Position numbers and translations under genes: made by a program. From Cliona cf. orientalis (lineage: Eukaryota > Porifera > Demospongiae > Clionaida > Clionaidae), in the NCBI GenBank assembly GCA_963930775.1, contig OZ005695.1, positions 1,984,001 through 2,048,000 of the forward strand: a stretch of 64,000 nucleotides of DNA, read 5' to 3'. Positions within the stretch are counted from its first letter, which is position 1; each line of letters begins with the position of its first letter. Below, piece after piece: positions 54,401-64,000 of the stretch. The notes below the pieces were generated by a model. That model saw only the letters and a list, made by a program, of their open reading frames with translations, had not been told where the DNA came from and made no database searches.

Positions 54401-57255
54401 AATGGTGGTCCTTGAGGCACAGGGTGGTGCTGTTTTAGGCGTGGTCTGGCCCCTCCCTTCCGGCTCGGCTTCCGGTCCATTGAGGATGTTAAATGAACAC
54501 TTCCGGCTCTAGCAGCCACACCCCTGAGACCTGGGCAATTAAAAGGGCGTGGTCACACAGCATGCACCTCACTTATGACTTTGATGTGGTTTAGGTGTCA
54601 TATTCCCCACCTCACGCCCACGCAATTTAATGGTACCTTAACTGCATAGCTAGCAACCATTGCTATCCGCCATTTTGGTGGTCAAGCGGCAATACCGCTC
54701 GTACTGCCAGTCTGCCAGTCGAAGCTCGCAAGATCGATCATGAACAAGAAGTACACCGACAGTTTGTCTAAAGCAGCCCGAGAGCGTTACATCTGGAAGC
54801 TTCAATGCATTTATCGTATCGTAGGCGAGCTGAGAGACAAGAAATACACTCGCGATCGTACGCTGTATAAAGCTATGGCAGCGTTGACCACCAACATGGC
54901 AGATAGCAACGGTTGCTATGCAGTTAATGTGCTAAACGGTCACATGCGCCTAAGTCGTCTATTCTGTCTTTTCAAACAATTGGTGATATTATTATTACCC
55001 GATAGATCAAGTACATAGTCAGAAAATACTGGATTCTCGTGATGTATCTGTTGTACCCATGTTATCGTCTAAGCACAAGGTGAGTTTTTCTTCTGACTTA
55101 GTTTGGCTACAGTATATATAACACGAAAATAAAATATGCTTTAATAATAATATTGTAGCTAACAACTGCAGCTCCTGTCCCACCACCCAAAACAGAGATA
55201 CTTCTAACTTATCCAACCTATATCGGATTGTATGATTATGACACACAAGTTGATAATGACTTGGGCTTCAAAAAAGGTGATTTAATGTACATTATCAGCA
55301 CTGATGAAGGTGACTGGTGGTGGGCTCGCTTGAAGGATAGTGGAGAAGAGGGCTACATTCCCAACGGTTATGTGACTGAGTACTGGAATGGTTTATATAC
55401 TGAAAAGTGAGTTGAATGGGCTATGGAGGGGAGTACAGCTTTATACTGAATTTGCTCAATGACATATTATGCATGTAGCTATAATGGGGTATCGAAAAGA
55501 TGATTGGTTCTGTCTCCGTTGTTGTCACCTAACAGTGTCAAAGAGCTTAGCTACCTCATTTTACTTCAAGTATTATACTCTGTTTCAATCAGCCATGCTT
55601 TTTTTCAGGGGCGGAGAAATAGGGGGGGGGGGGGGGGACAGGGCCCCCCCCCCCCCCCCCCCCCCATTTTATCACATGCCCATGCTATAAAATGACAGCA
55701 CATAGTTCTCAGTAGAAATAGCTACTAATTTAAAATCAGTTCAAAAACTCCTGCCAGAATGCATCAGAAACACTCTCAGAGAGTCGAAATTTCCAAAAAT
55801 TTCTAGGGGAAGAATGCCCCCAGACCCCCCTAGATGGGCTGTGAGCATATGCCCACAGCCTAATTGTTGTCACAGTACATAGTCAAAGGTCTGAGCCCCC
55901 CCCCCCCCCCCCCCCCCCCCCACTTTTGCTACCTGTTCTCCGCCCTTGTTTTTGTCACCTATATACACACACCAAAGAAAGCATCCATACTCATCAGACC
56001 CCTTTCCATCACATAGGGTGGAGTCAGGGGCTGGGCATATTATATACAAGAGCTTGACTATTAATTATTAGCTATTAATCTCTAAAATCCTCTTTTCTCC
56101 TTTCTTTCTTGTAGATGGTTCTTTGGCCAAATTGAACGTGAAGATGCTGAGAAACAACTCATGTCCCCACTAAATAGTTATGGGTCTTATCTTGTCCGAG
56201 TTCAAAGTGAAAGTACTCCTGAAAGTTATGCACTCTCTGTTCGAGATAGGGATCAGGTGAAGCACTACAAGATTCATCACTCAGAAAAATTTATAGAAGA
56301 ATTCTTTATCACCGTGAATTCCACATTCAAAACTGTCCAAGGTCTTGTAACCCATTATCAACAGCATGCTGATGGACTTTGTGTCAATCTCAGGAAGCCT
56401 TGTAAGAAGACCCCAATAGTTGATATTTTAGGACAGTTTGTTGATCAATGGCAAATTCCCAGAGGAGAAATAAGACTCGTTAGGGAAATAATGGATACTC
56501 AATTTGTTACAGTGTCAGAGGGTATACGGAAGGATAGTTTACCAGTTGCAGTTAAGGTACTTAAACCAAATAGAATAACTGCACAGGATTTCTTGCAAGC
56601 AGCAAACCTGACAAAGAAACTCCACCACCCAAACATTGTTCGTTTTTATGGTCTTTGTTCAAAGGAAGAGCCTGTGTATGTTATTACTGAACTCATGAAG
56701 CATGGAAACTTGCTAGATTACTTGCATGGTGAGGGGAGGTCACTAAAACTTCCCCAGCTGATTGATATAGCTGCACAAGTGGCATCAGGAATGGCCTACC
56801 TTGAGGAGAAGAATGTCGTTCACCGCAATTTAAAAGCAAGGAACATCCAGGTTGGAGAAGACATGCTATGCAAAGTGGCTAACTTTGAACTAGCTCAAGT
56901 AACGGATGAAGCTAGTGTGCAAAGAACATGGGAAAAATTTGCTATAAAATGGATAGCACCAGAAGCCTTATACTACAGGTTCAGCACCAAGTCTGATGTT
57001 TGGTCATTTGGGGTTGTTCTTTGTGAAATCATCACTTATGGTAGCATGCCCTATCCTGGCATGACCAGTGGTGAGGTGCTTGCCAAAACAGAGCGAGGCT
57101 ACCGCATGCCCCCACCACCTGGATGTCCAGGAAAACTCTATGACATGATGCTCAATTGCTGGCGAGAGTATCCTAAAGACCGACCTACATTTGCAATCCT
57201 GCAGAGGGAACTAATTAGTGACATTTTCACTGGTGATAGGGCAAATGCTAGTTAA
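42421..57255 (+). CDS. Unit D: intact NACHT-LRR-Roc/COR-Death-SH3-SH2-pseudokinase gene
   Basis: Exons 42421-46807, 46975-47152, 47585-47892, 55006-55079, 55159-55406 and 56115-57255 give 2,111 residues with correct phases and no stop. Exon 1 (1-1462): NACHT (GEAAMGKT, LLIADGWEEL, TSRPG), LRRs, Roc-like GTPase (GPGRSGKN, NTGGQ, VGTHKD), COR-like region with FFPSALCHAPK, and a CMECSYFFGFYC module. Exons 2-3: Death domain then an acidic linker (DIDDSSDYEDLEPIPQPE). Exon 4: short linker (PMLSSKHK). Exon 5: PVPPPK and SH3 (GLYDYDTQ, WWWARLKDSGEEGYIP). Exon 6: SH2 (SYGSYLVR) and kinase with VAVKVLKP, HRN (56821-56829), NFE (56881-56889), no glycine loop and no activation-loop Tyr. Intron 3 is 7.1 kb because of nested transposons; elsewhere it is under 70 bases. 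Probably a cytosolic scaffold-type sensor (inference). Confidence 0.9.
46833..46974 (+). repeat. 80-bp-period tandem duplication with duplicated splice acceptor (unit D intron 1)
   Basis: GCATATTATTAGTTAAATAG starts at 46833 and 46913, and both copies run to a TATAG/GAAAAGCA acceptor. The downstream one (exon at 46975) keeps the frame. The upstream one (exon at 46908) would run into a stop after a few codons. Confidence 0.85.
47409..47469. mobile_element. 61-bp palindromic element with perfect 9-bp target duplication
   Basis: Starts TAGTCTCATGCAGCC and ends GGCTGCACGAGACTA, with ACATGCCAC on both sides (47400-47408 and 47470-47478). Nine-base duplications are typical of Mutator-like elements (family knowledge). 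The TAGTCTC ends equal those of the 336-bp element at 51394. Confidence 0.75.
48186..49290. repeat. Module array, left block of copy 4
   Basis: Modules at about 48229-48640, 48646-49040 and 49066-49290. The third is cut off in the middle at GCAATGTTTT where the 1-kb spacer region begins. Each carries CATATGTTTG and, except the truncated one, GCGCTACGTGAGGGGC. Confidence 0.7.
49310..50335. repeat. Internal ~1-kb segment of copy 4, first occurrence
   Basis: From CAACAGTAACTCTCCCGTTT to the TGCCGCAGTTTTTTTTTCTG border. It includes two tandem units of TAGCCTTGTGTGTGTGCTGT (about 49530 and 49615) and a hairpin CTCTAACTGCGC/GCGCAGTTAGAG at about 49950-49977. It is repeated at 51096-52340. No gene was seen in it. 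Confidence 0.75.
50338..51090. repeat. Module array, middle block of copy 4
   Basis: Two modules (about 50338-50725 and 50735-51090) lie between the two 1-kb segments. The second is the variant type with CGGGCGCGCGGCGTACGTTG. Confidence 0.7.
51096..52340. repeat. Internal ~1-kb segment of copy 4, second occurrence
   Basis: Same order of strings as 49310-50335, including the two TAGCCTTGTGTGTGTGCTGT units and the CTCTAACTGCGC hairpin (about 51991-52021), with a 336-bp element inserted at 51394. So the duplication came first and the insertion later. Confidence 0.75.
51394..51729. mobile_element. 336-bp element with ~80-bp inverted repeats and 9-bp target duplication
   Basis: Flanked by GTACTGAAC at 51385-51393 and 51730-51738. 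The empty site is visible in the sister segment near 49680-49690. The arms share TAGTCTCG, CAGCCCC, TCTGG, CAAATGC, TATAGG and GTGTC in the same order when inverted. Long arms with a 9-bp duplication are Mutator-like. It has no transposase. Confidence 0.8.
52345..53885. repeat. Module array, right block of copy 4
   Basis: Four consecutive modules (about 52360-52735, 52735-53118, 53118-53495 and 53500-53885). The first three are the GCGTGGGCGG-type and the last is the CGGGCGCGCGG variant that also adjoins the GC-rich arm in copy 1 orientation. Neighbouring modules are more alike than distant ones, as expected for unequal exchange. Confidence 0.7.
53918..54196 (+). CDS. 92-residue frame conserved in TTAA element (copy 4)
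   Basis: Third version of the frame at 540-818 and 13611-13889, with the same start, length and stop. It differs at about ten positions (for example GAWDLAPAIGGRVPEAVV). The hydrophobic N-terminus is kept. Upstream the frame stays open to 53663, but that part is module sequence. Confidence 0.25.
   Translation: MGVFLALCGVCACALMQVLLFPIGRGFTGQCLDIGAWDLAPAIGGRVPEAVVTFEPREEALGAWQEVKGEAMSVNEVLYAGAIEGTVRLDGS
54740..54957 (+). pseudogene. Coding scrap in the outer MITE
   Basis: The frame begins MNKKYTDSLSKAARERYIWK and runs to the inverted repeat. It aligns with the scrap in the MITE at 16415-16739 (shared pattern Y..xLS.xA..RY..KLQ). It is likely the 5' end of a transposase or captured gene retained by internal deletion. 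The parent family is not recognised. Confidence 0.4.
55606..55948. mobile_element. hAT-like MITE in unit D intron 5 with long G and C runs
   Basis: CAGGGGCGGAGAA at the left and TTCTCCGCCCTTG at the right, flanked by TTTTT (55601-55605 and 55949-55953). Unit A lacks it at the matching intron position. It contains a G-run (about 55622-55637) and two C-runs (about 55646-55666 and 55899-55921). Confidence 0.75.
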
Positions 57256-59163
57256 TCTAATTATTAGTCACACATTAAATTTATGTTGAAATTAATTAGT
57301 CCTTACTGCTTATACTTTATTATTATTGGTGCATTGCCTTGAAGCTAGTATTATTACTGCACATATGTTGCATGTATGGGCAAATTAAAGGCATGCAGCC
57401 ATGCACGTGCACCATGAGTAAATTTAATAAATCGTGTTTCTGAGGCTACTATTAATATCTAAACCCTAAGTGAGAGAAAAGTGAACAGTTAGAAAAAAAT
57501 CTCATGATATACATGTAGCTAGCTAACAGCCAGGATTTGCTATATACCTACTTTCTGATTTTTAGTCAGACAGGCATTGTAATGAAGAGTAGTGGAGATA
57601 ACACAATGTTAACATCACTTTGTTGAATGTTCACGAATTTCCTGTGCACGCGTGCAATTAATCATGTGATACTCTCTTATCATTGTCTCCACTACAATAT
57701 CGTGTGCTTAATAATAATAGCAAGTGCTTGACTATATATAGCATATGGTATTGTAATGTATAGTGCACTGAAGATAACACAGCAATAACATTCCATTGTT
57801 GAATCAGCTCACTAGCTTCTCATGTCTATTCACATGATGTTAGCAAATAAGGTGATCATTGTTCTCTCTTTATAGCTATAATATGAATACTGATCCACTG
57901 GAGTAAAGCAGATTGGTCTGGCCTAAGCTAATATTCATTGCTCGTTCTAAGATTTTGGTTGATACTGTAGCTACCAATCACTTAATAATACTTTATTCCA
58001 AGAATGACATGGAATTGCAATGACAAACTTAATACGGAACTAACTTTCTACTTAGGATGCACATTGTCATAGTAATTGTGAGTAGCATAAAGGCACTGGT
58101 GCATGTACCTCTGCCTACAAAATATGAATGGCTTTTAATCATGAGTAATTTATTTATTAATTTTGCAGGCTGCTTAATTATAGCTAGGGTGCATTGTTGA
58201 TCATGAGACCTCGAGTTAGGGCTATAATGATATACATAGTGAGAGTTTTTCTAGAGATGATCCTATAGTGGAAGGTTTGCTGGCAATAACAAATTTTAAT
58301 GTGAGATTGATAAGGACCAGTAAGGGTATACAAACAATGTCATACCAGTAATACTGTCTGAGTTAGTATATCAGATACTGATATCCAAGACTTAGTTGCC
58401 AAGGTGAGTGATTGAGTTTGCCTATTATGTGCATAACTTAAGCTTCAAACAAGTTTGCATGTCATGCAGTTCTGAGTGCCCTGTGTATAATATAAATACT
58501 TGCGTGTGTGGTAGGTATCCATGAATGTGAATATAATATGATAATAATGAAGGCGGCTGAGAACCATAGCTATATAGTGGGCTAACCCCAAATTAAATGA
58601 CTGTGGGGAATTGTCTAAAAAGCACAAAAATGGACTAAAAACCATACATTGTACTCTACCATGTTATAGAAATGTAAATTTTCTGTAGCTCATGAAACAC
58701 ATTTTTCAAGATTCGGGGGGCTAAGTCAACATTTGTGGGTTAGTCCACTATGGCTCTCAGTCCTTCAATTTATTGTGTCAGGTGATGCTATTATGTCCAT
58801 ATATAATTATCAGATACCAGATGGCCACATGCAGTAGTACAATATGTCATTACGTGTAGTGATCTGATTGAAGCTTCATAATGATGACAAACACAATGCA
58901 AGGTCATGAATATTAAAAGAGGCAAATTCTAAGGTTGAGCATTCTTGCAAGCAAGTAATAGTATTCTGCACTTAGTGCATACTACTAGTGATTCAACAAA
59001 AGTGCCAAAAATTGATGGCATTAGGGAGTGAAACTTTTTAGCTACCAGATATCTATCTTCATCCTCTGCTTGAAGACATATGGTACCAAATTCACAAAAT
59101 ATTGGTAGTGAGTTCTTAACTATTCCCATTGAGTTCATAGAATATTTTCTAATCCTATAAGTC
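57256..59163. other. Intergenic region between units D and E
   Basis: 57300-57480 matches the 3' flank of unit A. A small inverted pair (AGTGGAGATAAC near 57592; TTGTCTCCACTA near 57684) suggests a minor MITE. 58440-58930 resembles 32150-32930 upstream of unit C, without its MITE. No UNC13-like exon is seen here, unlike in the other spacers. Several AATAAA strings follow unit D (for example near 57425). Confidence 0.45.
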
Positions 59164-62100
59164 ATGGAGGAAGACATTTCAAGTATTTTGGCTGCTATCA
59201 AAGAAAGGAGTCGCAACGTATGTACTAGCCATATGAAGCACTATGTATGGAATTTAAAGAATGTTTATGTGGATGAATTAGAACTATCAGAGCTAGTATT
59301 AAAAAGGAGCCAGACACAGAAGAGGGTAGTGATGAGAAGCAGGTTCGTGTACCTTACAGGAGCTTATTTAGTACACAATTGACTAAACCAAACGCGGTCC
59401 ATAAAACAATTCTCATACAAGGTGAAGCTGCTGTGGGAAAGACTATGCTATGCTTGTCAGTGGTGGAGGAATGGGCTAGTGGAAAATGGTTTCAGGAATT
59501 TCAGTTCGTCCTTTTACTACCCCTTAGTTCCAGGAATATAGCTTCAGCTAGTTCCCTTTCAGGGCTGCTCAATGTGCTGTATGCTGATTTCAAACCAGGT
59601 ACTAGCTCCAAAGCGGCTAGCTACTTGAAGAGGAATGGGCAACACAACATTCTTCTTATAGCTGATGGGTGGGAGGAGCTTCAGGCCTCACAGTGCCAAA
59701 CAGGGTCATTCTTATACTCTCTTCTCTTTAGCAGTGACATCATACCTACTTCATCCACTACGGTTCTTATTACCTCCAGACCAGGCTGCATTGAAACAAG
59801 TGTTATGCAGTCCACAATTGATCGGTTAATTACTTTGACCGGATTTGACAGAAAAGCAATTGAGTCTATAGTCCAGTCAGAATTTGCAGGTGATTTTAAG
59901 AGTATCCGCTATCTCACAGCACAGCTGAATGATAATCCATTAATAGCTAGTGCATGTGGAACTCCTCTTAATCTTGCTATAGTTTGCAATCTATATCGAG
60001 CTAGTGGTGCTGAACCCCTACCAGATACCATGACGAAATTGTATTCAAAGCTGATTTGGACACTTGCTTCAGCTAGCGTAGAAAGTAGTGATTTTCATGA
60101 AAGTAGCTTGTCTAGCCATCATGATCTTCCTGAGGAGCTGCAGCAGTCATGGTGGCAAGTTTGTGAACTAGCTTTCAGGAATGTTGAGAAATGTCACAGC
60201 ACTTCTTCTTCATCAGATTCTACAGCACATACTTCATCAAGAATTTTGCATTTTGGCCTAACTAAGCCAATAGCAGAAACCGGAGACACTCTATCACCCT
60301 CATTCGTTCATCCTAACCTTGAAGAGTATCTTGCTGCTCTGCATCTTGCAAAGCAGGCAGAAGAAGTACAGAATAAATTTATACGTGAATTTGTGGCCAA
60401 TGAATGCAAAAGTAAAATGGCTATTACATTCTGGCACTTTTTTGTCAGTAACTATGCACATCAGGTAGCCAACTTGAATCCTGATGTTGTTGATCAAATT
60501 TTGAAGATTTTATTAGCAGCCTATTACACTACCAAACAAGAGTACTACATGGATCTCTGCCATTTGTCATATGAAGCAAAGCATGATGTAGTCAATCAGA
60601 AGGTAGTCGAAGCTATCAGCATCGTGGGTACTGGAGTATTAAGGTTTGGTCAGTCATGTGATATGTATGACTTCAATTCCATAGTGTATGTGCTCCAAAA
60701 TGTAACACAAAAGAGTAAAGTGGAGATCAACTTTCAAGACTGCAATCTAAGACCCGAACACATAAATCACCTGGCAAATGTTCTGTGTGAAAAATCTAGC
60801 ATTGTTCAAATGAATGGTCTTAATCTAAGCGGTAACAGGCTCAGTAATTCACTAGCAGTTGATTTCTTTAGCAAAGGTGCTGCTGCTCTTAAATCCTTAA
60901 AGGTCCTTATCCTCCGTAACTGTGACATTGGGACAACCTTGGATATCAAAGCCATACTATCTGCATTAACAGAGTCCACTTCTCCAACACTGACTCACTT
61001 TGATCTATCATTCAATCGCATATCAATTTCTTTCTTACAAGTTCTGCAACAGCATCTTGAATCTTATGCCACATTTGAAAGCCTACAAAGTTTAGGCCTA
61101 AAGGGATCATTAAACAATGATGTGACAACAAGTTTCTTGGCAAATTTTAGTGATGCACTTTCATCGAAATGTAAACATCTTAGACGACTTGACCTGTCGG
61201 AAAACTATTTGGGTGAACCTGGAAATCCAGATTTAAGTAAAATGATTTCACAACTCCTTGATCTTAGAAGAGACTTCAACCTGTGTTTAAACGATGAGTA
61301 CATGTCTGAGGTTCACAATGAATTTGTATGTGTTATGGAAGAATTGATAAAAAAGAAAGGAACAATAAATCAAACTATTGCTCATGGAGTGATTGTTGGT
61401 CCTGGGCGCTCAGGTAAAAACACCTTGATGAGTCGTTTGATGGGAAATGGACCACCCAAGTCCGATACTGTTTCACCTAGTACTGGAGTATTGGAAAACA
61501 TTGTTAAAGTTGAAGTTAAAAAGCTAAGCACAGTTGCCGCTGCTGTTAATAATTTAGAATGGATAAAGCTGCAATATGATGAAGAGGCACTTGAGCTGAT
61601 CATGACCACAGCAAGGCATCACTCTGCTACAACCACTATATCAAAACCGATTGTAACCAAGTACATCATTAAGGAGCAAACAGAAAGCACTATGATAACT
61701 AGCACTAAGTCACCTATTCCTTCTAAACCCCTTCAAGTTGGTGGTCCTAAACAGACAAAATATAAGATTATGGAATTTTTCAAGAAATTAAGGAGATTTA
61801 AAACACGAAAATTTCATCAAGATCCTGTGGGTAAAGTTCAAGAAAGAGAAAAGAGTGCAATTGTGTACACACCAGATGTTGAGCCTGTGGATATATTTAA
61901 ACAGGCAGTGAAGCTACGAGGCATGGATGCTCTACAAGAGCACCTTGAATCATCGTGGTCCCTATACCTCACCAATACAGGGGGACAGATTGAATTTCAG
62001 GAACATCTTCCCCTCCTTGTTTGTGGGCCATCAATCTTTTTTATTACATTCCCCTAACATCATGATCTTGATAAGCCATATGATGTTCGTTATGAGTATC

Positions 62101-64000
62101 CAGATGGTCGAGTGGAGACCTACAAATCACCAGGAACATTACTGCAGGAACTACTCCAAACACTTGCAACCATCAGTGCTTCTCACTTCACAAGTGGTCA
62201 GCAGATAGATTCTGAGGCTAGAATAAAACCCAAGGTTTTCTTTGTTGGTACACACAAAGACTGTCTAATAGCAAATAGTGCAGAAGAGATCATCCAAAGG
62301 AAGGATAAACTGCTTCAAAATTGTGTCAGGCAAACAGCTCTTTTTGATCAAGATGCAATTCAGTTTGCTGAGCATCCTAAACAGTTAATATTTGCAGTCA
62401 ATAATCTTTCAGAAGATGATGATGAATTTCTGAAAATACGATCAGCTGTACAGATCACTGTGGAAAAGGACGAATTTACAATCGAGTGCCCTTCATCATG
62501 GCTAATATTGAGCCTAATTCTCAGAGCAAAACACAAATCTGATCAGGTCTTGACCTTTGATAAGTGCTTTAGCATTGCCCGGGAATGTGGGATATCAGAT
62601 CCTAAAGAGTTGAATCAAGCACTATCGTTCATTCACTCAAGGCTTGGACTTGTACGATATTTTGATGTGAAAGGCCTGAATACACTTGTGGTGATTGACC
62701 CTCAAGTCCTGTTTGACAAGATCACAGATCTCATAGTTAAGACGTTTACAGTTGAAAATGTTGGCGTTAAGAAAAAAGAAGATTTTTGTCAGAGGGGCAT
62801 CATTTCCGTGACAGACATGCAAATTATTAGCAATAAAGATAATGAAAAAGGCTCTGATTCACAGCTGCCATTTGTATGGCTGACAGATCTATTGAATTAT
62901 CTCAGAATAGCTGCCTTATTCACAGACAGAGATGGTGATAAATACTTCTTCCCATCAGCACTCTGCCATGCACCCAAATCTGATTCTAAATTACCTCATG
63001 CAAATTTATGGCCTTCGTTGCTGATTGGATTCAAAAGTGGCTTCTGCCCTCGTGGAATCCCTGGGGCCCTAATCAAGTGCCTAATGACAAATGAAATGAA
63101 GTCGAAAAGATGTTGGAATATTATTCCAAATAAGATATTCAAAAATGAAGTTTCCTTTGCTATCCAGGCACATGGAAATATTACTCTGAGAATTCTACCT
63201 ACTCACCTGGAAATCAGCTATTACTCTGAAACAGAGTCAACGGAAGGAACATCTGAAGAAGACTCAAAAGAAGATGACCTAATGAAAAAAACCTGTGAAA
63301 TGGCACATATGCAAATCAGGAAGGCCATGAGTACCGTCACTAGTCAGTGCATGGAGTGCAGCTACTTCTTTGGCTTTTACTGTACACTATCTACTTGTCA
63401 AGCTCATAGACATCCAGCTCAACTTGAATGGGATGGAAAAGATCCATTTAAAGTATTATGTGAAGTTGAAAACAAACGTGGTAATTTACCAAAGGGATAT
63501 GAAACTTGGAACCTTCAAAAGAAGCAAAAACCAGGTATACAATACCAAAACTCAAAGTAGCTACCCTTGATAATAGCCTAGAATTTGAGCTGCTATGTAT
63601 ATGTACATTACAGGGAAAGCACAATTATTGGATAAAGTGATTGATGCTGATAGCCATGGAATTCCTAAGCACCTTGGTCAAATTGCTGATTCAATGACTG
63701 AGTGGGAAGGTCGGATTTCTGATGAACTCAAACTCACACAAGCTGATGTTGCAAGCATCCACACAAAGCACCCAAGAAACCTTAAACTACAATCGTAAGA
63801 CATCCATTCAATGATATTGTTTATTTAGCCAAACTCATGCAAGTTACAATCATAATTCATTCAATGATGTTTATTCTGCGCATATTATCTACATTGCCCA
63901 TTAACATAAAATTGGGTTTTTTCCTCATATTATGCATGCCTACAGGAGAGAAGCTTTATGTATATGGAAACAAAGGCTTGGTTCCAAAGCTACCTATCGA
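59164..64000 (+). pseudogene. Unit E: NACHT-LRR-Roc/COR-Death... gene copy with two breaks, runs off the window
   Basis: Exon 1 is 59164-63534, exon 2 is 63614-63794, and exon 3 starts at 63946 and is cut by the window end. The start MEEDISSIL and the first 45 residues match unit C. Then a one-base loss in the A-run near 59300 shifts the frame (LVLKRSQTQKR instead of an EKEPDTE-like reading). The normal frame resumes for NACHT (GEAAVGKT, LLIADGWEEL), LRRs and the Roc-like GTPase (GPGRSGKN, NTGGQ). At 62055-62057 a TAA replaces the TTA leucine codon seen in unit D, right after FFITFP in the GTPase domain. The rest (VGTHKD, COR-like, Cys/His module, Death) is open. Exon 2 has one extra leucine codon. 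Probably a pseudogene or a variant allele, since sequence error cannot be excluded. Confidence 0.8.

Larger units (their letters stand above)
47931..54641 (-). mobile_element. TTAA-flanked transposon, copy 4, expanded to 6.7 kb
   Basis: TTAA at 47931-47934 and 54638-54641 with the family's terminal repeat. It contains about nine ~400-bp modules, a ~1-kb internal segment present twice, a nested 336-bp element and the GC-rich arm with the 92-residue frame (53918-54196). It is three times the size of copies 1 and 3, and the gain comes from tandem and segmental duplication inside the element. It lies wholly within intron 3 of unit D. Confidence 0.85.
47901..54960. mobile_element. Host MITE split by the TTAA element (outer element of the nest)
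   Basis: The left piece 47901-47934 and right piece 54638-54960 form one element of about 350 bp. Its arms match over about 85 bases: AGACGACTTAAGGCGC, GACCGTTTAGC, ATTAACTGCATAG, CAACC, TTGCTATC, GCCAT and TTGGTGGTCAA. The left arm resumes only after the inner TTAA element is skipped. Comparison with intron 3 of unit A (GTGAGTATTCTGTC) gives the empty site. The flank duplication is AT, TA or TAT, which cannot be settled because the bases overlap. Confidence 0.8.

Noticed and set aside
55469-55695. Proline- or glycine-rich small proteins around 55.6 kb
   Set aside because: They arise from G and C homopolymer runs of a MITE.

Overview
The window reads as nuclear DNA of an early-branching animal, most probably a demosponge (an Amphimedon-like genome is my best guess, by inference). 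The reasons are AT-rich DNA with short GT-AG introns, animal Death, SH3, SH2 and Src-type kinase domains, an UNC13/BAIAP3-like C2 gene, and dense small DNA transposons. No bacterial operon, RNA gene or CRISPR array was seen.

The core is a tandem family of very large six-exon receptor-like genes, all on the + strand. Unit A (6366-8974) has only its 3' exons in the window. Unit B is 21482-28271, unit C 33181-39967, unit D 42421-57255, and unit E runs from 59164 past the end. A full copy encodes about 2,110 residues in the order: short N-terminal leader, NACHT NTPase, leucine-rich repeats, a second P-loop GTPase of Roc type with a COR-like region, a Cys/His-rich module, Death domain, PxxP linker, SH3, SH2 and a Src-like kinase domain. 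Splice phases agree in every copy, so one transcript can join NLR, ROCO and Src-like parts. Every kinase domain has NFE in place of DFG, no glycine loop and no alpha-C glutamate, and C and D also have HRN in place of HRD. They look like pseudokinases. D is open throughout. C is open but its 3' end was altered by a 74-bp duplication. B has a frameshift in SH2. E has a frameshift and a nonsense codon.

Between the receptor genes lie copies of the 3' half of an UNC13/BAIAP3-like gene (MUN-type helices plus a C2 domain): a decayed copy at 15765-20014, an open 5'-truncated copy at 28602-31831, and a last-exon relic near 41535-41730. The cluster therefore seems to have grown by duplication of a block holding an UNC13-like tail and a receptor gene.

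The remaining DNA is mostly mobile elements. A TTAA-flanked family is present as three full-ended copies (95-2325, 12497-14334, 47931-54641), a truncated copy (3195-3848) and a relic (40730-40945). It carries variable numbers of a roughly 400-bp module and many exact GCGTGGGCG motifs. There is also a CACTA-type element, CAGGGGCG-ended elements with 5-bp target duplications, TA-flanked MITEs, a TTA-flanked Harbinger-like MITE, elements with 9-bp duplications, foldback repeats and a LINE fragment. The largest nest sits in intron 3 of unit D, where a 6.7-kb TTAA element lies inside a roughly 350-bp MITE.
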